Positions 37,260-45,989 of a DNA stretch of 64,000 bases are shown piece after piece. The stretch spans positions 18,086 through 82,085 of the forward strand of contig JBATUR010000122.1 of NCBI GenBank assembly GCA_049671305.1. Direction: 5' to 3'. Each line of letters opens with the position of its first letter. The stretch's first letter is position 1. The position numbers and the translations under genes were made by a program. The notes under the pieces were generated by a model. It had not been told where the DNA came from and did not search any database. It was given only the letters and a program-made list of their open reading frames with translations. This DNA comes from CADCTM01 sp049671305 (GTDB lineage: Bacteria > Cyanobacteriota > Cyanobacteriia > Cyanobacteriales > Coleofasciculaceae).

Positions 37260-37394
37260 TTAGCTTTTCTTATCTCGATCTTGGCGACGGCGATCGCGCC
37301 ATTCGGCTGCTGTCAGGTAAATAACGCCGCCAGTAACAATAGCTAATAATCCTGCTGCTGCCAAAAATAGAAGCGTAACAAAGGAACTTTCCAC
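37260..37394 (-). CDS. 44-residue single-helix membrane protein downstream of petN
   Basis: GTG start at 37394, seven bases after the petN stop, ending TAA at 37260. The protein opens with VESSFVTLLFLAAAGL; one hydrophobic helix spans about residues 5-28, followed by a strongly charged, Arg/Asp/Lys-rich tail that would lie on the cytoplasmic side. The helix-plus-charged-tail layout and tight spacing suggest a real gene cotranscribed with petN, possibly an unnamed small thylakoid protein. The start codon is unusual and the ribosome site weak (AGAG), so the ORF is likely but not certain. Confidence 0.6.
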   Translation of the reverse strand: MESSFVTLLFLAAAGLLAIVTGGVIYLTAAEWRDRRRQDRDKKS

Positions 37395-37401
37395 AATATC
37401 T

Positions 37402-37491
37402 CTAGAAGCCGTTACGACCCCAAATAACCATAGCAATTGACCAAGTAAACAAAACTAGTGTCGAAACCCAACCCAGTGAGAGAATATCCAT
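37402..37491 (-). CDS. petN: cytochrome b6f complex subunit 8
   Basis: A 29-residue single-helix protein translated from ATG at 37491. It starts [18 protein letters not shown] and ends [10 protein letters not shown], which matches PetN almost residue for residue. PetN is an essential small subunit of the cytochrome b6f complex in the thylakoid membrane. Its frame is distinct from the small gene that follows. It diverges from the hypothetical membrane protein at 37566. Confidence 0.96.
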   Translation of the reverse strand: MDILSLGWVSTLVLFTWSIAMVIWGRNGF

Positions 37492-37565
37492 AGCGGTCTA
37501 TAACAAAATGAAATGACTATAAACATTAATGATAATTCAATCTGCCCCTGCTTGGACTACAGACG

Positions 37566-38018
37566 ATGATTGTTAACCCATCATCCAACTTAAAGCTGGA
37601 GCGAATTGAGTCCCTAAAAGCTGGCATTCTCGCGGCTTTCTGCCTAACAATCAGTTATAGCTTGCTAACTCTTGTTCATCAATTACTACCATTTGAGCCA
37701 CTGGCAGCGCTGCAGATTACTAGTATGAGCAGTTTTGGGCTGAAAGTAGCGATCGCCTTTATTAACGGTTTCCTGTTTGGCATCACCTACCGTTACGTGA
37801 TTCGTGATGATGATAATTCTCACCTATCAGAAGGCGCTGTGCTAGCCTTTGGCATCGTGCGAGGACTGGCACTGGTGGAAGCAACACCCGATTTAATTGG
37901 CTCGTTTTGGGTATTGAGCATTTTAGGCACGGAAAGTATTTTGTATTTTACCATCGCACGTTGGCTGATCGACTGGGCAATAGGGATGCAGTGGCTCAAA
38001 CCATTTAAGACAAATTAA
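37566..38018 (+). CDS. conserved cyanobacterial membrane protein, unknown
   Basis: A 150-residue protein with hydrophobic stretches at about 18-36, 55-78 and 110-135 (three to four helices), including GILAAFCLTISYSLLTLV and VAIAFINGFLFGITYRYV. The loop between the last helices carries RDDDNSHLSEG. I recognise it only as a typical cyanobacterial hypothetical. It starts 74 bases from petN on the opposite strand, sharing the divergent promoter region, and overlaps the 3' end of the next gene by 14 bases tail to tail. Confidence 0.78.
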   Translation: MIVNPSSNLKLERIESLKAGILAAFCLTISYSLLTLVHQLLPFEPLAALQITSMSSFGLKVAIAFINGFLFGITYRYVIRDDDNSHLSEGAVLAFGIVRGLALVEATPDLIGSFWVLSILGTESILYFTIARWLIDWAIGMQWLKPFKTN

Positions 38019-38679
38019 GTTCCTCAAACCCAGCTTGCCCATAAGTCATTTCGCGGTCAACTGCTGAGAGAATCTTATTATTAGCTGCTTCATGGAACAA
38101 ACACTGCACTGCCAACTGAGCCACATCAGCGCGATGAATTGAGCCGGCAACAGTGTAATCTGGTGTCAAAACTCCATTACCTGTTGCTGGTTCCGACTTT
38201 AAGCCACCAGGACGAATTACAGTGTAATTTAAGCCACTCTTGACTAAATATTGCTCGGCTTTTTCCTTTTCCAGCAAAACTGGCTTTAAAGTTGCCATAG
38301 CTTGGGGTGGTAGTGCTACCGCGCTTTCGCCACTGCCAATGGAAGAAATTAAGATAAACTTTTGTACAGCAGCTTTTACCGCCGCATCAATGAGATTTTT
38401 GTTACCCAAAAAGTCGGCACGTTCACCATCTTTAGGTAAACCGCCAATTGTGCTAATTACAGCATAAACTGGTTCAGCGAGCATGACTTGCTCCAAACTT
38501 GCGGCATCCATTGCATCAGCAATGACAACTTTTATAGCCATTGCTTCTAATTCTGGACGCGCATCTTCTGAGCGTAAAAGTGCTTTAATATCTTGATTTT
38601 GTTCAACTAAACATTTGGCGATTTCTCGACCAACACCACGACTTGCGCCCGCGAGAAAAATGTAAGGAGAATCTGTCAT
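38005..38679 (-). CDS. NAD(P)-binding SDR-like reductase (NmrA/atypical SDR)
   Basis: A 224-residue atypical short-chain dehydrogenase. The N-terminal nucleotide-binding loop is GASRGVGREIAKCL (GxxxGxGxxI), followed by a strand pair ending VIADAMDAASLEQV, ISTIGG and FILISSIGSGESA. The Tyr-x3-Lys pair of classical SDRs is absent; KAEQYLVKSGLNYTVIRPGG is typical of NAD(P)H-binding NmrA/Tic62-like proteins. The substrate is unknown. It may be an NADPH-dependent quinone or stress reductase, which is inference from the family. Confidence 0.88.
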   Translation of the reverse strand: MTDSPYIFLAGASRGVGREIAKCLVEQNQDIKALLRSEDARPELEAMAIKVVIADAMDAASLEQVMLAEPVYAVISTIGGLPKDGERADFLGNKNLIDAAVKAAVQKFILISSIGSGESAVALPPQAMATLKPVLLEKEKAEQYLVKSGLNYTVIRPGGLKSEPATGNGVLTPDYTVAGSIHRADVAQLAVQCLFHEAANNKILSAVDREMTYGQAGFEELNLS

Positions 38680-38769
38680 TTGTCAAGTCCTTTTTGCTGT
38701 TATTTGTCGGAATTACGCCAAAACTTAGTAGCTTTTTGCCTAAGTTTTGATTAATTTTTTTTAAAGATA

Positions 38770-39381
38770 TTAAGACACTTTTTTTGCCACAATTACGAGC
38801 CAGGATTGTTCTTGGCGGGGCAAACCTGGAGGACGATAATAGTGATTAATAATCGTAAATCCAGCTTGTTCGAGGCAGGGAGCCAAGGTTTCATACTCCC
38901 AGGCTACAACATAACGATGTCCTGAAGTACGGGGTGTGTAACCTTCCCAGTCGCCGCGCCCCATAGACATCAGCAGCACACCATTGAGAATAAGCGATCG
39001 CCATAAGTCCTGCAATACCTTTGCCATCTGATCACGCGGCACATGAATCAAAGAAGCATTAGCAAAAATGCCATCAAAGCTATCCGTTGGCAAATTGAGG
39101 CTAAGAAACGACTGTTGCCACACCTCACATCCCGATGCTCGTGCCATTTCCACAAAGGCTGGTGTAGCATCTAAGCCAATTGCCGTTTGATTTTGAGCCT
39201 TAAACGCCACCAAATCACGTCCGGGACCACAGCCTAAGTCTAGGATTTTACCAGGATTTTTGGGCAGGGCAGCCAGCAAGGCGTCGCGGTTTTGAGAGAC
39301 ATCATGCCCCCAGGTGCCTGCTTTGAAGCTATCTGCCTCGGCTTGGTATTGAGCGATTGTAACTTGTTCGTGTTGCTCCAC
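38770..39381 (-). CDS. class I SAM-dependent methyltransferase
   Basis: About 203 residues from the GTG at 39381; a TTG at 39408 would add nine residues and either could be the start. The Rossmann methyltransferase motifs are clear: motif I ILDLGCGPGRDLVAF, acidic GLDAT, and the IFANASLIHVP and LILNGVLLMSMGRG strands. Methyltransferase family 11/25 type; the acceptor is unknown. The upstream gap to the cyclase gene is filled by a palindromic repeat (39419-39480), which therefore lies in this gene's promoter region. Confidence 0.9.
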   Translation of the reverse strand: MEQHEQVTIAQYQAEADSFKAGTWGHDVSQNRDALLAALPKNPGKILDLGCGPGRDLVAFKAQNQTAIGLDATPAFVEMARASGCEVWQQSFLSLNLPTDSFDGIFANASLIHVPRDQMAKVLQDLWRSLILNGVLLMSMGRGDWEGYTPRTSGHRYVVAWEYETLAPCLEQAGFTIINHYYRPPGLPRQEQSWLVIVAKKVS

Positions 39382-39418
39382 AATTATATTTAACCTTTTA
39401 TCTAGCAACCTTGGCGCA

Positions 39419-39480
39419 AATCCCCGACTTCTTAAATTTCCCAGAGTTATTTTGAGGGTTTAACTCCAGAAGTCGGGTAT
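39419..39480. repeat. dispersed copy of the 62.5-kb palindromic repeat
   Basis: An arm ATCCCCGACTTCT (39420-39432) is followed by TTATTTTGAGGGTTTAACTC and the closing arm AGAAGTCGGG (39468-39477). Arms, core (CAGGTTTAACT-like) and overall length of about 61 bases match the units at 62464-62697. The right arm overlaps the stop codon of the cyclase gene, so the repeat supplies the last codons of that protein (reading IPDFWS). This suggests a mobile or duplicating small element. Confidence 0.75.
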
Positions 39481-40965
39481 TTTGTCTAGTTTAGTAACGC
39501 CAACTTTCTTAGCTTTGAGCAAATAAGTGATCATTTCTCCTTTACCTTTAACTTGGATGATACCGCGTGACTCAAATTGATAACTATCTTGTAAATATTG
39601 ATAAGTTGCTTCAGTTACTTGAATACCGCCAGCCACACCGTGAGATTCCATACGGCTAGCGGTATTAACGGCATCACCCCATAAATCATAGATGAATTTT
39701 TTTGTGCCTATTACACCAGCAACTACGGCACCTGTATTAATGCCAATACGGATATTAAGTGTTGTCTGATGTTTGGCATTAAAATTTCTGACTTCTTGTT
39801 GCATATCCAGTGCCATATTAGCGATCGCTTCTGCATGATCGTGACGTGGCAAGGGCACACCTCCAACTACCATATAAGCATCACCAATTGTCTTAATTTT
39901 TTCTAAGTTGTGCTTTTCAGTCAAGCTGTCGAAGCCAGTAAAAATCTCGTTGAGCAATTTTAAAAGTTCTTGGGGCGAAATCTGTTCTGACAACTGAGTA
40001 AAATTGACAATATCGGCAAACAAAATTGTCACCTCAGCAAAACCTTCAGCAATATGGCTCTGTCCTGCTTTTAACTTGGCAGCGATCGTTTCTGGTAAAA
40101 TATTGAGCAACAAACGCTCAGATTTTTCTTGTTCAATTATCAATTGTTCGTTGGTTTCTTGTAATTGGGCTGTGCGTTCAACTACACGCCTTTCTAACTC
40201 TTTAGAAGTTTGACGCAAGCGACCAATTATTAAAGTTAACCCAAACACTCCCAACAGCGATAAAATAGCTAAGGTGATGAATGTACCCCTTAGTCCGGCG
40301 TTTGTCTGAGCCATTAAATTATTGAGAGGTGTGATGATTTCCAAAACACCCCGCACATCTCCCACCTGCCAATCTTTCTTAGGACTATCAAGCTGAGTAT
40401 TATGACAGTTAACGCAGCTAGGTTTGAGGATATCTGCCTGAGCATAACGTAATGACATTTGACCTTTGAATGGCTCAAAGCGATAAAATGCTTGTGTAGG
40501 ATTTTTTCTTAACTGTTGGAGTGCTTGGCGCTCAAAATCATCCTTAACACCACCACCTTGTTTGGCTCGACGAGGAAAGGGATAATCACTATACAATCGT
40601 ACAGAGATTCCCTGATTATTTTGACTGAGGCGCGTCCCTAAATCAATTAAGAAAGTAGCAGGAAGTGGAATTGTACCTTGTTTAGAGTAGTAGTCGTCGT
40701 CTTCTTCGCTGACGGTAATGCCATGAGCTGATTTTATCCGATCAACTACTTTATCACTGTAAAGCGTGCGAGCTTCCTTGATGGCTTTGGCATACAGGAT
40801 AGAATTTTGCACTGCTTGTGATTGAATGAGGTTGGAAGACAGACGCCACATATTAGATAATGCGATCGCAATGCCAACACAAAATAGCAGTGTCAAAATC
40901 AGAATAGTCCGTTTATAGAGTAGGCTAACAAACTTACTCCAAGCTTGGGCAATTAACTGGCGCAT
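39460..40965 (-). CDS. adenylate cyclase with Tll0287-like (DUF3365) haem-binding sensor
   Basis: A 501-residue membrane protein. A first helix (about 18-38) is followed by an extracytoplasmic DUF3365/Tll0287-like domain with a c-type haem motif CVNCH at 184-188, a second helix (about 228-250), a coiled coil and a class III cyclase domain (about 310-495). The cyclase keeps Asp318 and Asp362 for metal, Lys358, the Asp of YDLWGD and the VNTASRM helix; the Lys/Asp pair predicts ATP as substrate. The ATG at 40965 has AAGGA in front; a TTG at 40977 is possible. A redox- or ligand-sensing cAMP signal is the inferred role. Confidence 0.9.
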   Translation of the reverse strand: MRQLIAQAWSKFVSLLYKRTILILTLLFCVGIAIALSNMWRLSSNLIQSQAVQNSILYAKAIKEARTLYSDKVVDRIKSAHGITVSEEDDDYYSKQGTIPLPATFLIDLGTRLSQNNQGISVRLYSDYPFPRRAKQGGGVKDDFERQALQQLRKNPTQAFYRFEPFKGQMSLRYAQADILKPSCVNCHNTQLDSPKKDWQVGDVRGVLEIITPLNNLMAQTNAGLRGTFITLAILSLLGVFGLTLIIGRLRQTSKELERRVVERTAQLQETNEQLIIEQEKSERLLLNILPETIAAKLKAGQSHIAEGFAEVTILFADIVNFTQLSEQISPQELLKLLNEIFTGFDSLTEKHNLEKIKTIGDAYMVVGGVPLPRHDHAEAIANMALDMQQEVRNFNAKHQTTLNIRIGINTGAVVAGVIGTKKFIYDLWGDAVNTASRMESHGVAGGIQVTEATYQYLQDSYQFESRGIIQVKGKGEMITYLLKAKKVGVTKLDKIPDFWS

Positions 40966-41195
40966 TACATCCTTCAACTAAGAATCTGTCAGTTTATACT
41001 TCAATAAAGTTTAAATATCTTCGTAAATGCAGCCGTTTTTCTCAAGTTAGCGCAGCTAAGTAGCTAATGCAAAAATCCTCGACTTCAACCCTTGAGTATC
41101 TACTCATGAAAAGGATTTTCAGGGCATTCGGCTATATTATCCAGCTTTTGCCTAATTTAGGTACGATATCAGTAGTGATCATTATTTAGGGTAAC

Positions 41196-41930
41196 GTGAG
41201 TTCTAATCCCACAGATAGCCACAAAACAATATTTCCTGGAGAAGTTTTTGCCAACACCGCCGATTTTGATGACGGTATTCGGCAGCTATTGCCCAAATAT
41301 GACGAAATGTTGGATGCTGTTGCCTATTGCCTGCCATCCTCTGCCCAGCGTATTCTAGATTTGGGTTGTGGTACAGGTGGATTAAGTATCAAAGTTTTGC
41401 AACGTTGCCCAACTGCCAAAATTACTGCCCTTGATTACTCGCCACGGATGATTGAGTTTGCCAAAGCTAAGTTAGAAGCGGCAGGATATGCCCAACAGTG
41501 GCAAGGTATGCAGGCAGATTTTGGTGATTGGGCAAATCATCAGCTAGCTTTAGAAGATGGTTTTGATGCCTGTGTGTCATCTTTGGCAATTCACCATCTT
41601 AAAGATGAAATGAAATTAAAGCTATTTTATCGCATTCGTGAGTGTTTAAATCCTGGTGGTGTTTTTTGGAATGCTGACCCAGTTTTACCAGAATTTCCGG
41701 CGCTTGGCAGCACTTATCAACAAATTCGCGAAGATTGGGCAGCAAAACTGGGAGCAACTTTGGCAGAAGTTCGTGCTAAAACTGAAAAAAGTACTCCTTA
41801 TGGCTACTCTAACCCAGACCAACTGGCAACCTTAGATACTCATCTGCAAATGCTGCAAACTGCTGGATTTACAACCGTGGCTGTGCCGTGGAAGTATTAT
41901 GGATTAGCGGTATTTGGGGCAGTAAATTAG
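41196..41930 (+). CDS. class I SAM-dependent methyltransferase
   Basis: A 244-residue methyltransferase (UbiE/type 11-like) from GTG at 41196. Motif I is ILDLGCGTGGLSIKV, the acid is in ITALDYSPRMIEFA, and the SSLAIHHLKDEMKL strand follows. The C-terminal YGYSNPDQLATLDTHLQML region and PWKYYGLAVFGA tail are typical of family members acting on small molecules, but the substrate is not predictable. Its stop overlaps the stop of the pentapeptide gene by four bases, tail to tail. Confidence 0.9.
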   Translation: MSSNPTDSHKTIFPGEVFANTADFDDGIRQLLPKYDEMLDAVAYCLPSSAQRILDLGCGTGGLSIKVLQRCPTAKITALDYSPRMIEFAKAKLEAAGYAQQWQGMQADFGDWANHQLALEDGFDACVSSLAIHHLKDEMKLKLFYRIRECLNPGGVFWNADPVLPEFPALGSTYQQIREDWAAKLGATLAEVRAKTEKSTPYGYSNPDQLATLDTHLQMLQTAGFTTVAVPWKYYGLAVFGAVN

Positions 41931-42481
41931 CTATCTTCGGCAACTCCAGGAACTAAGATATTATCTGGCAATGTCGCATTAGTTAAATCCACTTCTGTCA
42001 AATCCAGATTTGTCAGATTTATTCCTTGTAAATCAACTCCACAAAGCTTTGCCCCCGTGAGTATAACTCGTGCCAAATTTGTGCCGGAAAGCTTTGCTTC
42101 TGTCATATCTGCCTCTGTTAGATTTGCTTGCCGCAAAAAGGCGACGGTTAAATTTGCCTTAATTAATTTTGCCTTAGTAAGATTCGATGAGCGTAAATCA
42201 GCATTAGTTAGATTTGCTGCTGTTAAATCTGCCTCGGCTAAATTTACCTTGCGTAAATCAGCAGAATTTAAGTTTGCCTGATTTAGCTTTGCTTGTTGGA
42301 GATTTGCCTCATATAAATTTGCCTCACGTAAATCTGCCCCCGCCAAGTTTATACCTTCGAGATTAGCGCCCCGCAGCGCGGCTTGCCGTAAATCAGGCTG
42401 AATTTCGGGATGTTTTGCCCTCCAATCATTCCAAATCTTTGTAGTTTGTTGAAGTAATGCTAAATGTTCGGCATCTGCCAT
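41927..42481 (-). CDS. pentapeptide-repeat protein
   Basis: A 184-residue protein. After about 30 N-terminal residues it is a run of A(D/N)Lxx pentapeptides (LEGINLAGADLREANLYEAN and onward, about 25 repeats) that would fold as a right-handed quadrilateral beta-helix. Such proteins are very common in cyanobacteria; a few mimic DNA, but nothing here supports that role. No signal peptide is present, so a cytoplasmic or thylakoid-lumen location cannot be told apart. There are only 62 bases of AT-rich DNA immediately upstream before a longer gap to the kinase gene. Confidence 0.93.
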   Translation of the reverse strand: MADAEHLALLQQTTKIWNDWRAKHPEIQPDLRQAALRGANLEGINLAGADLREANLYEANLQQAKLNQANLNSADLRKVNLAEADLTAANLTNADLRSSNLTKAKLIKANLTVAFLRQANLTEADMTEAKLSGTNLARVILTGAKLCGVDLQGINLTNLDLTEVDLTNATLPDNILVPGVAEDS

Positions 42482-42678
42482 TTTAAAAAAATCTTACGAT
42501 TGTAAGATGTAGGAAAAAATTTTGTTTTTAATTATCTTTTAAGTATCGAGTCAAGCTTTGAAAAATCGGGCTTTTATCTCATTGAAGCTAAAAAAATTCA
42601 CAGAAACTTAAACAAAATTTTTAAAAAATATACAACAATAAAGGTAAAAGATTAAAAATCTCAACCAGGTAAAGCACG

Positions 42679-44769
42679 GTGAATCACGAAACATTGCTAA
42701 ATCGAATGACCACACGCATTCGACAATCTTTGGAATTGCAGGAAATTTTGTCAGTCACCGTAGCAGAAATCCGCTCATTTCTGAATACTGATCGGATCAA
42801 AATTTACCGCTTTCAACCAGATGGCACGGGACAAGTAATTGCTGAATCAGTTGCCCAAAACAGCCTGCCTTCGCTTTTAAATCTCAACTTTCCCGCCAGT
42901 GATATTCCGCCTCATGCGCGTGAAATGTTTGTTAAAGCTAGAGTGCGCTCAATTGTCGATATTCCTAACCAACTGCTGACTTTAAATTGCCCAGATAATT
43001 TAGAGACTACAGGAGACTTGACAGTTGAAGATGTGCAGAACCAAGCAATAGAAGATATTTTACAGCGTACAGTAGATCCGTGTCATGTGGAATATTTAAG
43101 CAGCATGGGAGTGCAATCTTCTTTGGTTGTGCCAATTTTGCATCAGCAAAACTTATGGGGATTTTTGGTTTCCCACCATTCTCAACCCAAGACTTTCTCG
43201 AAAGAGGAATTGCAGATTGTACAGATTTTAACAGACCAAGTAGCGATCGCTATTTCTCAATCTCATCTGCTTTCTCAAACACGAGAGAGAGTTCGACAAG
43301 AAGCACTAATTAATCAAATTTCAACTCTGCTGCATTCTCCCTTAAGAATTCAAGAAATTATCCAAATTGTCCTCGAAAGAATTGTTACTGCTCTCAACGG
43401 ATCAGGTGGCAGACTTTATCTTAATTCTATTAATGGAGAAGCTGAACTTTTTACCTATGGTACACAACCTGTATCCTTGCCAGAGAAAGCCGTACTAGTA
43501 GAAGATTATCCATTTTGGCAGCAATTAATGATTGTTGAAGGTCAAGTACAACTTAGTTGCGTGGTGGATAATTGGCAAAATGCCAGTTTCAATGGAAGTG
43601 ATGAAATTGTTAGTGTCTATCAAAAAGCAGCCTCTACAGTACGAGCAATTACTGATATTTATAAAGAACCTGAATTACTAGAAGTTGCGTCTTTTTTTGC
43701 AACAACTCCTATCCGTAGCTTATTAGCCATGCCTTTAGTTTATGGTGAGCAATGCTTGGGCATTTTAAGCGTTTTTCGTAATGAAGTTGACACCGATATC
43801 CTCTGGGCAGGAAGATTTGATTCAGATGAGCGTCAACAACGAGTAAGGCAGTCTTTTGAAGCATGGCGAGAGTTAAAACTTGCTCAAGCTTGCCAGTGGA
43901 AAAATACAGATATTGAAATATTAAGTTCTTTGGGAACTCATCTAACTATGGCAGTGTTGCAAACGCGACTTTATCAGTGCGAACATCAACAACGTCTTTT
44001 GGTAGAAATGCGAAACCAAGAACTTTTTAAAGCGAGGACAGTTGCCGAAGAAGCGACTCGCCTTAAGTCCGATTTTTTGTCATCAACGAGTCATGAATTA
44101 CGCACTCCTTTAGCAGCAACTCTCAATTATTTAAAACTACTAAAAGAAGGCTTTTATGATAATGAAGAAGAACTTAAAGAATATATCGGTGTTGCCTATC
44201 AGTCAGCCGAAAATTTAGTGGCAATTATCAATGATGTATTAGATATTGCTAAAATTGAAGCGGGTCGAATGTCGCTTAATATCGAGCTTATCGATTTGCC
44301 AAAGCTATTGCAAGAGCAACAAAATTTGTTTCGCCTCGAAAGTCGTCAAAAGGGAATTCCCTTAATTGTAGAGTGTGATCTGCAAGAAATTCCTGCAGAT
44401 GCTCTCAAGCTTAAACAAGTTTTGACTAATTTAATTTCTAATGCTTTTAAGTTTACAACCACAGGAGAAATTCGTTTACAAGTTATGCAGAAGATGTTTT
44501 TAGGAAAGCCTTGTGTCCAAATTATGGTAGCTGATACGGGAATTGGTATTGAGTTAAGTAAGCAAAATTCTTTATTTGAACCGTTTGTACAAGCAGATGG
44601 TTCAGTTAAACGCCGCTATGGAGGTACGGGACTGGGTTTAACAGTTTGTAAACGCTTGGTGAAATTGATGGGAGGTGAAATTTTGTTGAATAGTCTTGGC
44701 AAAGGTCATGGCACAACGGTACTGTTTACTTTACCGTTAAAACCACAAGCTGAGTCTTGGAATTCCTAA
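42679..44769 (+). CDS. cyanobacteriochrome-type GAF-GAF histidine kinase
   Basis: A 696-residue soluble kinase. The first GAF domain (about 15-200) has the bilin-binding signature: Cys135-His136 in VDPCHVEYLSSMGV and the flanking NFPASDIPPHAREMF, WGFLVSHH. A tetrapyrrole-binding photoreceptor is therefore likely, without a DxCF second cysteine. A second GAF (about 215-440) is followed by HisKA with His472 (SHELRTPL) and HATPase with NLISNAFKF, GTGLGL. It starts at GTG. Two receiver proteins follow; the first, 26 bases downstream, is the likely partner. Light regulation is inference from the Cys-His motif. Confidence 0.93.
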   Translation: MNHETLLNRMTTRIRQSLELQEILSVTVAEIRSFLNTDRIKIYRFQPDGTGQVIAESVAQNSLPSLLNLNFPASDIPPHAREMFVKARVRSIVDIPNQLLTLNCPDNLETTGDLTVEDVQNQAIEDILQRTVDPCHVEYLSSMGVQSSLVVPILHQQNLWGFLVSHHSQPKTFSKEELQIVQILTDQVAIAISQSHLLSQTRERVRQEALINQISTLLHSPLRIQEIIQIVLERIVTALNGSGGRLYLNSINGEAELFTYGTQPVSLPEKAVLVEDYPFWQQLMIVEGQVQLSCVVDNWQNASFNGSDEIVSVYQKAASTVRAITDIYKEPELLEVASFFATTPIRSLLAMPLVYGEQCLGILSVFRNEVDTDILWAGRFDSDERQQRVRQSFEAWRELKLAQACQWKNTDIEILSSLGTHLTMAVLQTRLYQCEHQQRLLVEMRNQELFKARTVAEEATRLKSDFLSSTSHELRTPLAATLNYLKLLKEGFYDNEEELKEYIGVAYQSAENLVAIINDVLDIAKIEAGRMSLNIELIDLPKLLQEQQNLFRLESRQKGIPLIVECDLQEIPADALKLKQVLTNLISNAFKFTTTGEIRLQVMQKMFLGKPCVQIMVADTGIGIELSKQNSLFEPFVQADGSVKRRYGGTGLGLTVCKRLVKLMGGEILLNSLGKGHGTTVLFTLPLKPQAESWNS

Positions 44770-44795
44770 TTTCTGCTCTTTCTTAGGATAAATTA

Positions 44796-45209
44796 TTGAA
44801 AATTTTACTTGTTGATGATGATTACTTGTTGGCAAAAGGAACGGCTAAGTTAATTGAACGATTAAGCGAATATACGGTTGCACTTGCTGATGAACCGGCT
44901 GAAATTTTTCGCCTCTGTCAGTCTGGAGATGTAGATATTGTCTTAATGGATGTTAATTTACCGGGGGCTTATTTGGGAGATGAGGAAGTTAGTGGTACTG
45001 ATCTTGCTCGTCTTTTGAAAACTGATCCGAAAACAGCTTATATCCCAATCGTTTTACTAACTGCTTACGCTTTGCTCAGTGAACGAAAAACGCTTTTAGA
45101 AGACTCTATGGCAGATAATTTGTACACTAAACCTGTAACGAATTATGAGGAGCTTTTGAGCTTAATCACCCAACTGTATGAGGCTAGCCAGCAACAGCGT
45201 CAATTATAA
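44796..45209 (+). CDS. single-domain response regulator
   Basis: A 137-residue receiver domain, start TTG with AGGA eight bases before it. Acidic pocket LLVDDDY, phospho-acceptor Asp52 in LMDVNLPG, Thr in VLLTAY and Lys in LYTKPV are in place. It is CheY-like with no output domain. It lies 26 bases after the cyanobacteriochrome kinase and is the probable phosphate acceptor of that kinase. Confidence 0.93.
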   Translation: MKILLVDDDYLLAKGTAKLIERLSEYTVALADEPAEIFRLCQSGDVDIVLMDVNLPGAYLGDEEVSGTDLARLLKTDPKTAYIPIVLLTAYALLSERKTLLEDSMADNLYTKPVTNYEELLSLITQLYEASQQQRQL

Positions 45210-45466
45210 TAACTGTTGTGAGTGTTGGTAATTGGGGATTGCATAGATGTAACTCAACTGAAAATTGACCTAGCAATATATTAGTTTTTTTGTTAAAATT
45301 TTTATCAAATCTTTATAAAACTTCTTAGTATATATTTATTTTGTAGAGTTACTTAAATTTATGAACGTAAAAAAGTTATGATTATAATATAGATTCATAA
45401 AGACAAACTTAAGACGAGTTGAGTTAATACACTTGTCACTCAAAGTAATTTTACAGACTTAGGATA

Positions 45467-45931
45467 ATGAATACAATTGCTGTAGTGGATGATGATATCC
45501 ATTGGTGTTATGTTATTGAGCGTTTTTTCAGAAATGAACTTGAGGTTTATACCTTTCCAACAGTATCGGCGTTCTTAAAACAATTATTCGACTATGACTT
45601 AGTAATTGTCGATTATTCGATTCCTCCAGTTAATTACGAAGAAAATATTGAAAGTTGTGAGCTGATTCATCACTTAAAAAACAATTTGCGCTATCCGCCT
45701 TTAGTCGTTCTTATTTCAGGGTATGTTAGTAAGAATGACAGTGAGTTGGGCAGGCAAATTTGTCCAGAAGCTGATGCTTTTTTAACCAAAGATGCTGGCT
45801 TAGATGAACTTTTGCAGCAAATTAAACAATTAATTGCTTCTCACAAAAAAGCCAACTCATATTCACACTCTCTAGAAAATGTCATTGAATACAAAGAAAA
45901 AGGTGTTTTGGACAGAGAATACTACAGATAG
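45467..45931 (+). CDS. REC-like response regulator
   Basis: A 154-residue protein dominated by a receiver domain: VVDDDIHW acidic pocket, phospho-acceptor Asp49 in LVIVDYSIPP, the ISGY strand and the Lys in FLTKDAG. A charged tail of about 30 residues follows. It is 257 bases from the preceding receiver gene and may share the kinase as its input or be independent. No output domain is seen. Confidence 0.88.
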   Translation: MNTIAVVDDDIHWCYVIERFFRNELEVYTFPTVSAFLKQLFDYDLVIVDYSIPPVNYEENIESCELIHHLKNNLRYPPLVVLISGYVSKNDSELGRQICPEADAFLTKDAGLDELLQQIKQLIASHKKANSYSHSLENVIEYKEKGVLDREYYR

Positions 45932-45989
45932 CCTCAATCTCTAATTAATTCCAGGTTTAACTCTTTTTAACGTCGGCGTACAATTACTT

